A DNA stretch of 64,000 nucleotides, taken from the NCBI RefSeq assembly GCF_902168175.1, contig NZ_CABHOU010000095.1, forward strand, positions 434,001 to 498,000, given 5' to 3'. Below are positions 1-6,277 of the stretch, piece by piece (position 1 is the first letter of the stretch; each line of letters begins with the position of its first letter). The stretch is from an uncultured Chitinophaga sp. GTDB taxonomy: Bacteria > Bacteroidota > Bacteroidia > Chitinophagales > Chitinophagaceae. The translations under genes and the position numbers were made by a program. The notes below the pieces were generated by a model. It was not told the DNA's origin, searched no databases, and was given only the letters and a program-made list of their open reading frames with translations.

Positions 1-405
1 GAAATTTTCCAGTACTTCATAGTCGCTTAACGCCGGGCGGCCTTTCGCATTGGTAACCATTTTACCCTTCTGTACCGGGTGGTCCATGATGGGTTGGTCT
101 ACACTGCCCTGCGTTGTAGGTAATTCTCCGTTTATAATCCCGAGATAGAATTTCTGTACGCCACGCGATTCAAACAACTGGGACAGGAATTTATGGGATG
201 CTTCGTGTTTGGCAAACAGGATAAGCCCGCTGGTTTCACGGTCGAGGCGGTGTACGGTAAATATTTGCTCGTATTTCTTTTTCAGCAGGCCCTGGAGGGA
301 GGCCAGTTCATTATCGTGCCTGTCCGGAATAGTAAGAAGGCCGGAAGGTTTATTCAAAGCAACAAAATCATCGTTTTCGAATAAGATGATATCTTCTATG
401 CGCAT
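1..405 (-). CDS. RluA-family pseudouridine synthase, partial (C-terminus outside window)
   Basis: This open frame runs off the left window edge, so only the first 135 residues are visible. It begins at ATG (403-405, minus strand) with MRIEDIILFENDDFVALNKP, the usual opening strand of RluA-type synthases. The catalytic motif HRLDRETSG follows near residue 50, with the catalytic aspartate inside it, then an LFAKH-type stretch. Enzymes of this family isomerise uridine to pseudouridine in rRNA or tRNA. There is no S4 domain before the catalytic domain, so it is the short RluA/RluC-like type. The RNA target cannot be decided from the sequence. It lies downstream of, and in the same direction as, the S4-domain pseudouridine synthase at 469-2292, separated from it by a terminator hairpin. 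Confidence 0.85.
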   Translation of the reverse strand, partial: MRIEDIILFENDDFVALNKPSGLLTIPDRHDNELASLQGLLKKKYEQIFTVHRLDRETSGLILFAKHEASHKFLSQLFESRGVQKFYLGIINGELPTTQGSVDQPIMDHPVQKGKMVTNAKGRPALSDYEVLENF

Positions 406-431
406 AATGTAATGTTGGGTAAATAGCGGAG

Positions 432-460
432 AAAAAACAGTCCCGGTTTTGCCGGGACTA
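432..460 (-). terminator. Rho-independent terminator of the S4-domain pseudouridine synthase
   Basis: An 8-bp perfect stem (AGTCCCGG / CCGGGACT) with a 5-base loop is followed, in the minus-strand direction, by a run of six T. It starts 9 bases past the stop of the gene at 469-2292. Confidence 0.8.
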
Positions 461-468
461 TTTTGGTA

Positions 469-2292
469 TTATTTAAAGTGTTTCAGCAATATAACTTCCT
501 TTTCTGTGAGGAAGCGCCATCTGCCACGGTTCACGTTCTTTTTGGTAAGACCGGCGTACATCACACGGTCCAGCTTTTCGACTTTGTACTCGAGGTGTTC
601 GAAAATACGGCGAACGATACGGTTTTTACCGCTGTGGATTTCGATGCCGATTTCTGATTTGTCTTTACTGTCAACATAGCCCAAAGCGTCTACCAGCGTA
701 ACGCCATCTTCCAGTTCCACACCTGCCAGTATTTTCTCGAAATCTGCTTTGGTCAGCGGTTTGTCGAGACCTACGTGGTATATCTTTTTGATATTGTGTT
801 TAGGATGCGCCAGTTTCTGCGCCAGGTCACCATCGTTGGTAAGCAGCAGCAGTCCTGATGTGTTGCGGTCCAGGCGGCCAACAGGGAACACGCGTTCGTC
901 TGTAGCATCGGCAACCAGTTCCATTACAGTCTGGCGGCCTTCAGGATCGTCGGTGGTAGTGATGTAACCTTTAGGTTTGTTTAACAGTACGTACACCAGG
1001 TTTTTGGAGATCGTGAGCTTTTTATCGTTCAGTTTCACCAGGTCCTTCGGTGTTACTTTGGTGGCGGGTTCCAGCACCTGTACGCCGTTTACGGTTACTT
1101 TACCATCCTTGATATAATCTACCGCTTTCCTGCGCGAACACAGGCCGCTATGGGCCAGGTACTTGTTCAACGGCATTTCGTCGGTGGCTTCTTTAGTGGC
1201 ATTTTTATCTCTAACCTCTATACGTTTACGACCGGGCTTTTTGTCCTTATCAGCCAGGAACTTTTCGGTCCTTTTCTTACGGGTTAAATTACCACGGGTT
1301 TCTTTGCCTTCGGGCCTGCGGCCTTTTTCGGTTTCAGCACCTTCCTTTTCGTAAGGCGCTTCGTCCGTCCAGTCGTCATCGATGTGTTTAGAGAAGTCGG
1401 GCATCTGTTCGCGAAGGTCTTCACGTTTAGGTTTGTCGCTTGCCCATATGTCGCCAAAGAAAGACTTAGGTTTCTCCTCGTCTTTCTTACGGCCTTTGCG
1501 GTCGGAATTATCTTTATCGCCGAAGCTTTTCTTTTCGAAAGGCTTCTTTTCGCGGTCTCCGTAAGGTTTACGGTCTTCACGATCGCCAAAGCTTTTCTTT
1601 TCGAAAGGCTTCTTTTCGCGGTCTCCGTAAGGTTTGCGCTCTTCACGATCGCCAAAGCTTTTCTTTTCGAAAGGCTTCTTTTCACGGTCTCCGTAAGGTT
1701 TGCGCTCTTCACGATCGCCAAAGCTTTTCTTTTCGAAAGGTTTCTTTTCACGGTCGCCGTAAGGTTTACGGTCTTCACGATCGCCGAAGCTTTTCTTTTC
1801 GAAAGGCTTTTTTTCGCGGTCTCCGTAAGGTTTACGGTCTTCACGATCGCCGAAACTTTTCTTTTCGAAAGGCTTTTTTTCGCGGTCACCATAAGGTTTA
1901 CGATCGTCCCTGTCGCCAAAGCTTTTCTTTTCGAAAGGCTTTTTGTCGCGGTCGCCGTAAGGTTTGCGGTCATCTTTATCTCCGAAGCTTTTCTTTCCGT
2001 AAGGTTTACGGTCAGATTTGTCCTTGTCGCCGAAGGACCTGCGTTCGCCGGATCCTTTTCTATCGAAAGGTTTGCGTTCGCCAAAAGGCTTTTTATCAGA
2101 TTTTTCACCGTCACCAAACGATTTACGTTTGAACGGGGCTTCACCTGCGTCGTCGGATTGCTCTTTTGGTTTCTTTTCGAAACGTGCAAACGGCCTGGCG
2201 GCATCTGGTTTGCGGCTGTCCGACTTGCCTTCTTTAAACGGTGAAAAGCCCTTTCCGGTGCTTCTGGAATTGCCTGGTTTGTTTTTCTTCAT
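469..2292 (-). CDS. S4-domain pseudouridine synthase (RsuA/RluB/RluE family) with long charged repeat tail at the N-terminus
   Basis: The C-terminal 240 residues are a standard RsuA-family synthase. An S4 RNA-binding domain starts near residue 371 (EMPLNKYLAHSGLCSRRKA), and the catalytic motif GRLDRNTSG has its aspartate at about residue 475. This part should make pseudouridine in rRNA, most likely 23S as in RluB. The first 360 residues are unlike the enzyme. They are Lys/Arg/Asp/Glu/Gly-rich, predicted disordered, and carry about seven copies of a 22-residue repeat of the form SFGDREDRKPYGDREKKPFE (66-bp DNA units, about 1525-1990). Such tails are seen in Bacteroidota homologues and may help RNA binding, which is inference. 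The family is usually 230-300 residues, so this protein is more than doubled. Start ATG at 2292. rlmN lies directly upstream with a 40-bp gap. Confidence 0.88.
   Translation of the reverse strand: MKKNKPGNSRSTGKGFSPFKEGKSDSRKPDAARPFARFEKKPKEQSDDAGEAPFKRKSFGDGEKSDKKPFGERKPFDRKGSGERRSFGDKDKSDRKPYGKKSFGDKDDRKPYGDRDKKPFEKKSFGDRDDRKPYGDREKKPFEKKSFGDREDRKPYGDREKKPFEKKSFGDREDRKPYGDREKKPFEKKSFGDREERKPYGDREKKPFEKKSFGDREERKPYGDREKKPFEKKSFGDREDRKPYGDREKKPFEKKSFGDKDNSDRKGRKKDEEKPKSFFGDIWASDKPKREDLREQMPDFSKHIDDDWTDEAPYEKEGAETEKGRRPEGKETRGNLTRKKRTEKFLADKDKKPGRKRIEVRDKNATKEATDEMPLNKYLAHSGLCSRRKAVDYIKDGKVTVNGVQVLEPATKVTPKDLVKLNDKKLTISKNLVYVLLNKPKGYITTTDDPEGRQTVMELVADATDERVFPVGRLDRNTSGLLLLTNDGDLAQKLAHPKHNIKKIYHVGLDKPLTKADFEKILAGVELEDGVTLVDALGYVDSKDKSEIGIEIHSGKNRIVRRIFEHLEYKVEKLDRVMYAGLTKKNVNRGRWRFLTEKEVILLKHFK
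1525..1990 (-). repeat. In-frame 66-bp tandem repeat inside the pseudouridine synthase gene
   Basis: The conserved position of the motif gcttttcttttcgaaagg recurs at 1525, 1591, 1657, 1723, 1789, 1855, 1921 and 1987, an exact 66-bp spacing. Units are nearly identical, with mostly synonymous or Asp/Glu-type differences (REDR versus REER). That suggests recent expansion or gene conversion while the frame was kept. Confidence 0.95.
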
Positions 2293-2332
2293 GTTGTATG
2301 TTTAGCATGCTGCATTCCTGCAGTATTTAATT

Positions 2333-3403
2333 TTATGCGTTTTCGCTTTCCTCAAGGTGCGCGTGCGTATCCTTGTTGGCCAGCTGGCCGCAGGCAGCGT
2401 CAATATCTTTACCGCGGCTTCTGCGCAGGCGCGCATTCACACGGTTTTTACCAAGGTATTGCATAAACTGCTCGGTGGCCTCCGGGGATGGCTTCTGGAA
2501 CTTCGCGTCATCAATCGGGTTGTATTCGATAATGTTTACGAGGCTCACTGGCACCTGCCGGTATAATTTGATCAGCTCGTCCGCATCTTTCAGCGAATCG
2601 TTGAAGTTTTTGAACAGGATGTATTCGAAACTGATGTCGTTCTCGGTTGCCTTGTAGAAGTAATTCAATGCTTCCATCAGGTTTTTGAGATTATTGGTTT
2701 CGTTGATCGGCATGATCTCGCTACGCTTCTTGTCATTAGGCGCATGCAGCGATAATGCCAGGTTAAAACGCACCTGGTCGTCGCCCAGTTGCTTGATCAT
2801 CTTAGCTACACCCGCCGTAGATACCGTAATACGGCGTGGCGACATGGCCAAACCTTCGGTAGACGTAATGCGCTCGATCGATTTGAGTACGTTTTTATAG
2901 TTCAGCAAAGGCTCGCCCATACCCATATACACGATATTGGTGAGTTTCTTGCCGGATGATTCGATGGATTGTTTGTTAAGAAGCGCTACCTCGTCGTAGA
3001 TTTCGTCGAAGTCGAGGTTTCTTTTCAATTTCATGAAACCCGTGGCGCAGAACTTACAGCTAAGGCTGCAACCAACCTGGGACGATACGCAGGCGGTTTG
3101 GCGGCTTTCGGTAGGGATAAGCACACCTTCCACCAGGTGATTATCATGCAGTTTGAAACGGGTTTTAATCGTTCCGTCTTTACTCTTCTGGGTCATGTCG
3201 ATCGTTACCGCAGGTAAGTCGAAATGCTCTTCCAGAGAAGTACGTAACTGCTTGGAAATGTTAGTCATAGACTCAAAATCCGTGACATGCCTGAGCCATA
3301 ACCACTCATACACCTGTTTGGCCCTGAATGGTTTCTCGTTAATCTTTACGAAGTATTCCTGTAACTGCTGCAGGCTCAGCTCGCGTATGTTTTGCTTCCT
3401 CAT
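2333..3403 (-). CDS. rlmN: 23S rRNA (adenine2503-C2)-methyltransferase RlmN
   Basis: Radical-SAM methyltransferase that adds a methyl group to C2 of A2503 in 23S rRNA; family members also modify A37 of some tRNAs. The radical-SAM cluster motif CxxxCxxC is at C112, C116 and C119 (VGCSLSCKFCATG), and a GMGEPLLN glycine-rich SAM motif follows. Near the C-terminus AACGQL carries the cysteine that resolves the methylated intermediate. The length of 356 residues is normal. The ATG start at 3403 is fixed by a TACCTTTG promoter element only 7 bases upstream, which implies a leaderless or nearly leaderless transcript. Confidence 0.96.
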   Translation of the reverse strand: MRKQNIRELSLQQLQEYFVKINEKPFRAKQVYEWLWLRHVTDFESMTNISKQLRTSLEEHFDLPAVTIDMTQKSKDGTIKTRFKLHDNHLVEGVLIPTESRQTACVSSQVGCSLSCKFCATGFMKLKRNLDFDEIYDEVALLNKQSIESSGKKLTNIVYMGMGEPLLNYKNVLKSIERITSTEGLAMSPRRITVSTAGVAKMIKQLGDDQVRFNLALSLHAPNDKKRSEIMPINETNNLKNLMEALNYFYKATENDISFEYILFKNFNDSLKDADELIKLYRQVPVSLVNIIEYNPIDDAKFQKPSPEATEQFMQYLGKNRVNARLRRSRGKDIDAACGQLANKDTHAHLEESENA

Positions 3404-3410
3404 TTCGCTG

Positions 3411-3418
3411 CAAAGGTA
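3411..3418 (-). promoter_or_regulatory. Bacteroidota -7 element TACCTTTG of rlmN
   Basis: Matches TAnnTTTG on the minus strand. Exactly 7 bases separate it from the rlmN ATG, so transcription should begin at or within a few bases of the start codon. Confidence 0.6.
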
Positions 3419-3558
3419 CTTCTAAAAAAGGAAAAAGCGGTCAAGAGCCTGTTAATACAAATGTAATGTTGAATTAATACTGCTTTAAGTAAACGGCTGA
3501 TTTATAGAAAGTTAGTCAGTTTGATCAGGATTTGACCGGAAATACTACCTTTAATGCC

Positions 3559-4764
3559 ATGTTACGAAAAGCTGCATACATCGTTGATGCCGTACGTTCG
3601 CCGATAGGCCGTTACGGCGGTGCGCTCAGCACTATCAGGCCAGATGATCTCCTGGCCCTGATGCTTAAATCGCTCACCCTCAGGAACCCCGGCCTCGACC
3701 CCGCGGCTATTGAAGACGTCATCGCTGGCGCCACCAACCAGGCAGGTGAAGATAACCGTGATGTGGCCCGTATGGCCGCATTACTGGCGGGTTTTCCCGT
3801 AACCGTGGCCGGTAATACGGTAAACCGCCTCTGCGCCTCAGGCCTCCAGGCAATCATGGATGCCTCCCGTGCCGTTATGTGTGGCGAAGGCGACGTATAC
3901 ATGGCAGGCGGCGTAGAAAGTATGACCCGCGCACCATTTGTGATGGCTAAATCTGAAGGCGCATTCAGTCGCCAAACGGAAGTGCACGACTCTACCATTG
4001 GTTGGCGGTTTACCAATAAGAAACTCGCTGCCATGTACCACCCTTACTCCATGGGCGAAACCGCCGAGAATGTTGCCCGCCAATGGAATATTTCCCGCGA
4101 AGCACAGGATGAGTTGGCGTTCGGCAGCCAGCAGAAGTATAAAGCTGCGCTGCAGGCCGGTAAGTGGGCCGATGAAATTATCCCGGTTACCATCACTCCC
4201 AATAAACAAGACCAGGTGATATTCAGCCAGGACGAGCCACCACGGGATACATCCCTGGAAAAACTCGCGGGCCTTAAACCGGCTTTTATAAAAGATGGTT
4301 CTGTAACTGCAGGTAACTCCGCAGGGATTAACGATGGGTCTTCCGCTGTGCTCATCGTATCGGAAGAGGCGCTTAAACAATTCAACCTCACCCCCCTTGC
4401 CCGCATCAAATCGATGGCGGTAGCGGGTGTAGACCCTGCCATTATGGGTATTGGCCCGGTGCCTGCCACGCAAAAGGCGTTAAAGCGTGCCGGTATTGGT
4501 GTTAACGATCTGGATATCATCGAGTTGAATGAGGCTTTTGCCGCACAGGCGCTTGCCTGCATCCATGATCTGCAGCTCGACAGGACTAAAATCAACCTGA
4601 ATGGCGGTTCTATCGCTATCGGTCATCCGTTGGGATGCAGCGGGGCCAGGATCGTAACTACGTTATTGCATGAAATGAAAAGACATCAGGGGGCGAAACT
4701 CGGACTGGCTACGATGTGTGTGGGTGTGGGCCAGGGGGCTGCCATGGTGTTTGAGAAGGTATAA
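3559..4764 (+). CDS. pcaF: Thiolase, 3-oxoadipyl-CoA thiolase-like (PcaF/PaaJ type)
   Basis: A 401-residue thiolase that should cleave 3-ketoacyl-CoA with CoA, or condense acyl-CoAs in reverse. The acyl-carrying cysteine is C92 (NRLCASG). The second active-site pair is H356 (GHPLGCSG) and C387 (CVGVGQG). Features typical of the PcaF/PaaJ group are NQAGEDNRDVARM, the STIGWRF stretch, MGIGPVPA and the end LATMCVGVGQG. The last step of aromatic (beta-ketoadipate or phenylacetate) breakdown is therefore likely, but no other aromatic-pathway gene is nearby, and a general fatty-acid or acetoacetyl-CoA role remains possible. A TTG at 3532 could extend it by nine residues; the ATG fits the family start MLRKAAYIVDAVRSPIGR better. 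It converges with the ECF sigma gene. Confidence 0.88.
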   Translation: MLRKAAYIVDAVRSPIGRYGGALSTIRPDDLLALMLKSLTLRNPGLDPAAIEDVIAGATNQAGEDNRDVARMAALLAGFPVTVAGNTVNRLCASGLQAIMDASRAVMCGEGDVYMAGGVESMTRAPFVMAKSEGAFSRQTEVHDSTIGWRFTNKKLAAMYHPYSMGETAENVARQWNISREAQDELAFGSQQKYKAALQAGKWADEIIPVTITPNKQDQVIFSQDEPPRDTSLEKLAGLKPAFIKDGSVTAGNSAGINDGSSAVLIVSEEALKQFNLTPLARIKSMAVAGVDPAIMGIGPVPATQKALKRAGIGVNDLDIIELNEAFAAQALACIHDLQLDRTKINLNGGSIAIGHPLGCSGARIVTTLLHEMKRHQGAKLGLATMCVGVGQGAAMVFEKV

Positions 4765-4769
4765 AAAAT

Positions 4770-4803
4770 AACGAGCGGTCCGACTTACATCAGGCCGCCC
4801 GTT
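4770..4803 (-). terminator. Terminator between the thiolase and the ECF sigma gene
   Basis: A 9-bp stem (AACGAGCGG / CCGCCCGTT, one wobble) with a 16-base loop. Read on the minus strand it is followed by TATTTTTTAT, so it mainly ends the sigma-factor transcript; it may act weakly in both directions. Confidence 0.6.
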
Positions 4804-4824
4804 GATGGCAAGCAAAAATGGGTT

Positions 4825-5412
4825 TTACAAACAAATGTGTTTCTCCGTCATCATCTTCCGGAGGTTTATCAGGCCATATCTCATACGGCCTAACGCAGTA
4901 TTTATGCTCACTTGCGTGAGGTCAGCGATCTCTTTGAAACTCAACTCCGCATAGTGGCGCAGGATAATCACTTCACGTTGCTCCTCAGGCAACATGTCCA
5001 GCATTTTGCGCACACTGTCGTGGCTCTGGCGGGTGATCATTTTTTCTTCGGCACTGGACTCAGAAAAGCTCAGCACATTGAAAATATCCTTGTCATCACT
5101 GGTTTTGATAAGCGGCGTACGTTTGATTTTCCTGAAATGGTCTACACAAAGGTTGTGTGCAATACGCATGGCCCAGGGAAGAAATTTTCCTTTCTCGGTA
5201 TAGCGGCCGGCACGGATCGTGTCGATTACTTTAATGAAAGTATCCTGGAAGATGTCTTCTGCCAGAAATGAATCCTTAACGAGCAGTACGATAGAGGTAT
5301 AAAGCTTGTCTTTGTGCCTGTAAACCAGTTCCTCAAGGGCGGAGGAGTGCCCTTTTTTGAACAGAGTGATGAGTTGTTCGTCGTTGAGTTTGTACATTAC
5401 TTGCATAAACAT
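4825..5412 (-). CDS. RNA polymerase sigma-70 factor, ECF type
   Basis: A small two-domain sigma factor. Region 2 is seen as DKLYTSIVLLVKD...AEDIFQDTFIKVID followed by KFLPWAMRIAHNLCVDHFRK. Region 4 is MLPEEQREVIILRHYAELSFKEIADLTQVSINTALGRMRYGLINLRK, with its helix-turn-helix. It directs RNA polymerase to a set of promoters that cannot be named from the sequence. No anti-sigma gene is adjacent, unlike the two FecI-type factors later in the window. The open frame has three candidate ATG starts within six codons (5412, 5406, 5397); MYKLNDEQ at 5397 is equally plausible. It is transcribed away from a long repeat-rich gap. Confidence 0.93.
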   Translation of the reverse strand: MFMQVMYKLNDEQLITLFKKGHSSALEELVYRHKDKLYTSIVLLVKDSFLAEDIFQDTFIKVIDTIRAGRYTEKGKFLPWAMRIAHNLCVDHFRKIKRTPLIKTSDDKDIFNVLSFSESSAEEKMITRQSHDSVRKMLDMLPEEQREVIILRHYAELSFKEIADLTQVSINTALGRMRYGLINLRKMMTEKHICL

Positions 5413-5698
5413 TCTACCAATAGCGGTTAATTAAATAGTACAGGACCAGTAACAGTCTGTAGGTGTTTAAAAATCGAGAGTAGAGTTTATGCTATAATCG
5501 TACAGTTTTAGGTTTAAAAAAGACCGTTACAGGACAAAAGAATAGATTACGGTCAATGCAAATATAAAGGAATTGTTGAATAAAACAAGTGACCACTATC
5601 AAAATTGGACACCCCACCCTAAAAATGACACAAACATATCATAAGCGCCCACTACAGAGGGCTGGGGATAATAATTGAGGAGCCAGCTTCAGCTCTTT

Positions 5699-5728
5699 TT
5701 CAGCCGCCGTTGTGTCACTCCCTTCAAC
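5699..5728 (-). repeat. Dispersed repeat, copy R1 (core GAAGGGAGTGACACAACGGC)
   Basis: On the minus strand it reads GTTGAAGGGAGTGAC and then ACAACGGCGGCTGAA. It is inverted relative to copy R2 at 6083-6113, with 354 bp between them. The two copies differ at one base over 30. Confidence 0.9.
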
Positions 5729-5811
5729 CACAGGAACTGCTCCCGGCGATAAATTAATACCGGGTTTAAGCAGGTTAGCCGGTTTGCTTTTGCAGTTGTC
5801 TGTTAGTAGTC

Positions 5812-5884
5812 TGTAAACCTTAATCCGGATTAACAAACAGTGGTGTAAACCTTAGTCCGGATTATCTCGCTTGGGTGTAAACCT
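5812..5884 (+). repeat. 32-bp direct repeat, two and a third copies
   Basis: The string TGTAAACCT starts at 5812, 5844 and 5876. The first two copies continue into TTARTCCGGATTA (the first contains the perfect palindrome TAATCCGGATTA, 5821-5832), and the third breaks off. Unrelated 11-base stretches lie between the similar parts. Confidence 0.8.
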
Positions 5885-5914
5885 ATTTTAGAATGTAACA
5901 AGCCTTCTGCTAGT

Positions 5915-6046
5915 CTTATACATACCTTATACTTGCCGTATGTCATCCTAAGCTTATCCTACAGTAATCCTACACTTATCCTACACTTATTCTACAGCAA
6001 TCCTACACCAATATCGTGTCTATATCGTGCTAATCTGGTACAAATC
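5915..6046 (+). repeat. 11-bp tandem array A (unit about CTACACTTATC)
   Basis: About twelve consecutive 11-base units. The central six (5948-6013) are closest to CTACACTTATC. The hexamer ATCCTA or its variants begins at 5945, 5956, 5967, 5978, 5989 and 6000, and degenerate versions continue in register at 6011, 6022 and 6033. The period is exactly 11 throughout, so it cannot be a coding repeat. Confidence 0.9.
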
Positions 6047-6082
6047 TATATTAAATTACCATTGTTCATCAGCATTACGGCA

Positions 6083-6113
6083 GTTGAAGGGTGTGACACA
6101 ACGGCGGCTGAAT
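6083..6113 (+). repeat. Dispersed repeat, copy R2
   Basis: Reads GTTGAAGGGTGTGAC and then ACAACGGCGGCTGAAT on the plus strand. It forms an inverted pair with R1, with the GTTGAAGG ends facing inward. Confidence 0.9.
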
Positions 6114-6262
6114 GATGTTCCCCCGTTAAGTTCAACTGTAAAATTACCTTATACCGTAAAGTCGCCGCCGGTCGAAATATTAAGCAGGTTCGGCCGTAAG
6201 CTGCGACTTATCGGGATAAAAAAAGTGACAAGAGGGACGTATTTCCGCAGCGTAACAATCCT

Positions 6263-6270
6263 TACATTTG
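6263..6270 (+). promoter_or_regulatory. Bacteroidota -7 element TACATTTG of the first uvrA
   Basis: Matches TAnnTTTG with exactly 7 bases before the ATG at 6278, the same spacing as for rlmN and the MlaE-like gene. Confidence 0.6.
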
Positions 6271-6277
6271 TAGTTCT

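Larger units (their letters stand above)
5413..6262. other. Gene-free, repeat-rich 850-bp gap
   Basis: I see no credible coding sequence here. The short open frames (for example 5639-5836 and 6027-6311) run through repeats and lack any domain. The gap holds, in order: an AT-rich leader for the sigma gene, a possible insertion-sequence end remnant (5587-5632), an inverted pair of a dispersed repeat (5699-5728 and 6083-6113), a 32-bp direct repeat (5812-5884) and an 11-bp tandem array (5915-6046). These parts are listed separately. Confidence 0.85.

Noticed and set aside
1284..2244. Long open frames on both strands across the pseudouridine synthase repeat (1284-2204 minus, 1384-2244 plus)
   Set aside because: They are made by the 66-bp repeat read in other frames. 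The repeated, low-complexity products have no domain, and the S4/synthase frame explains the region.
5639..5836. Short open frame, and similar ones at 6027-6311, 26262-26495 and 26641-26850
   Set aside because: They run through the dispersed repeats and palindromes, lack start signals and any domain, and share protein strings only because the DNA repeat is shared.
5812..5884. Possible CRISPR array
   Set aside because: Only two and a third repeats, 11-base unrelated stretches far too short for spacers, and no cas genes in the window.
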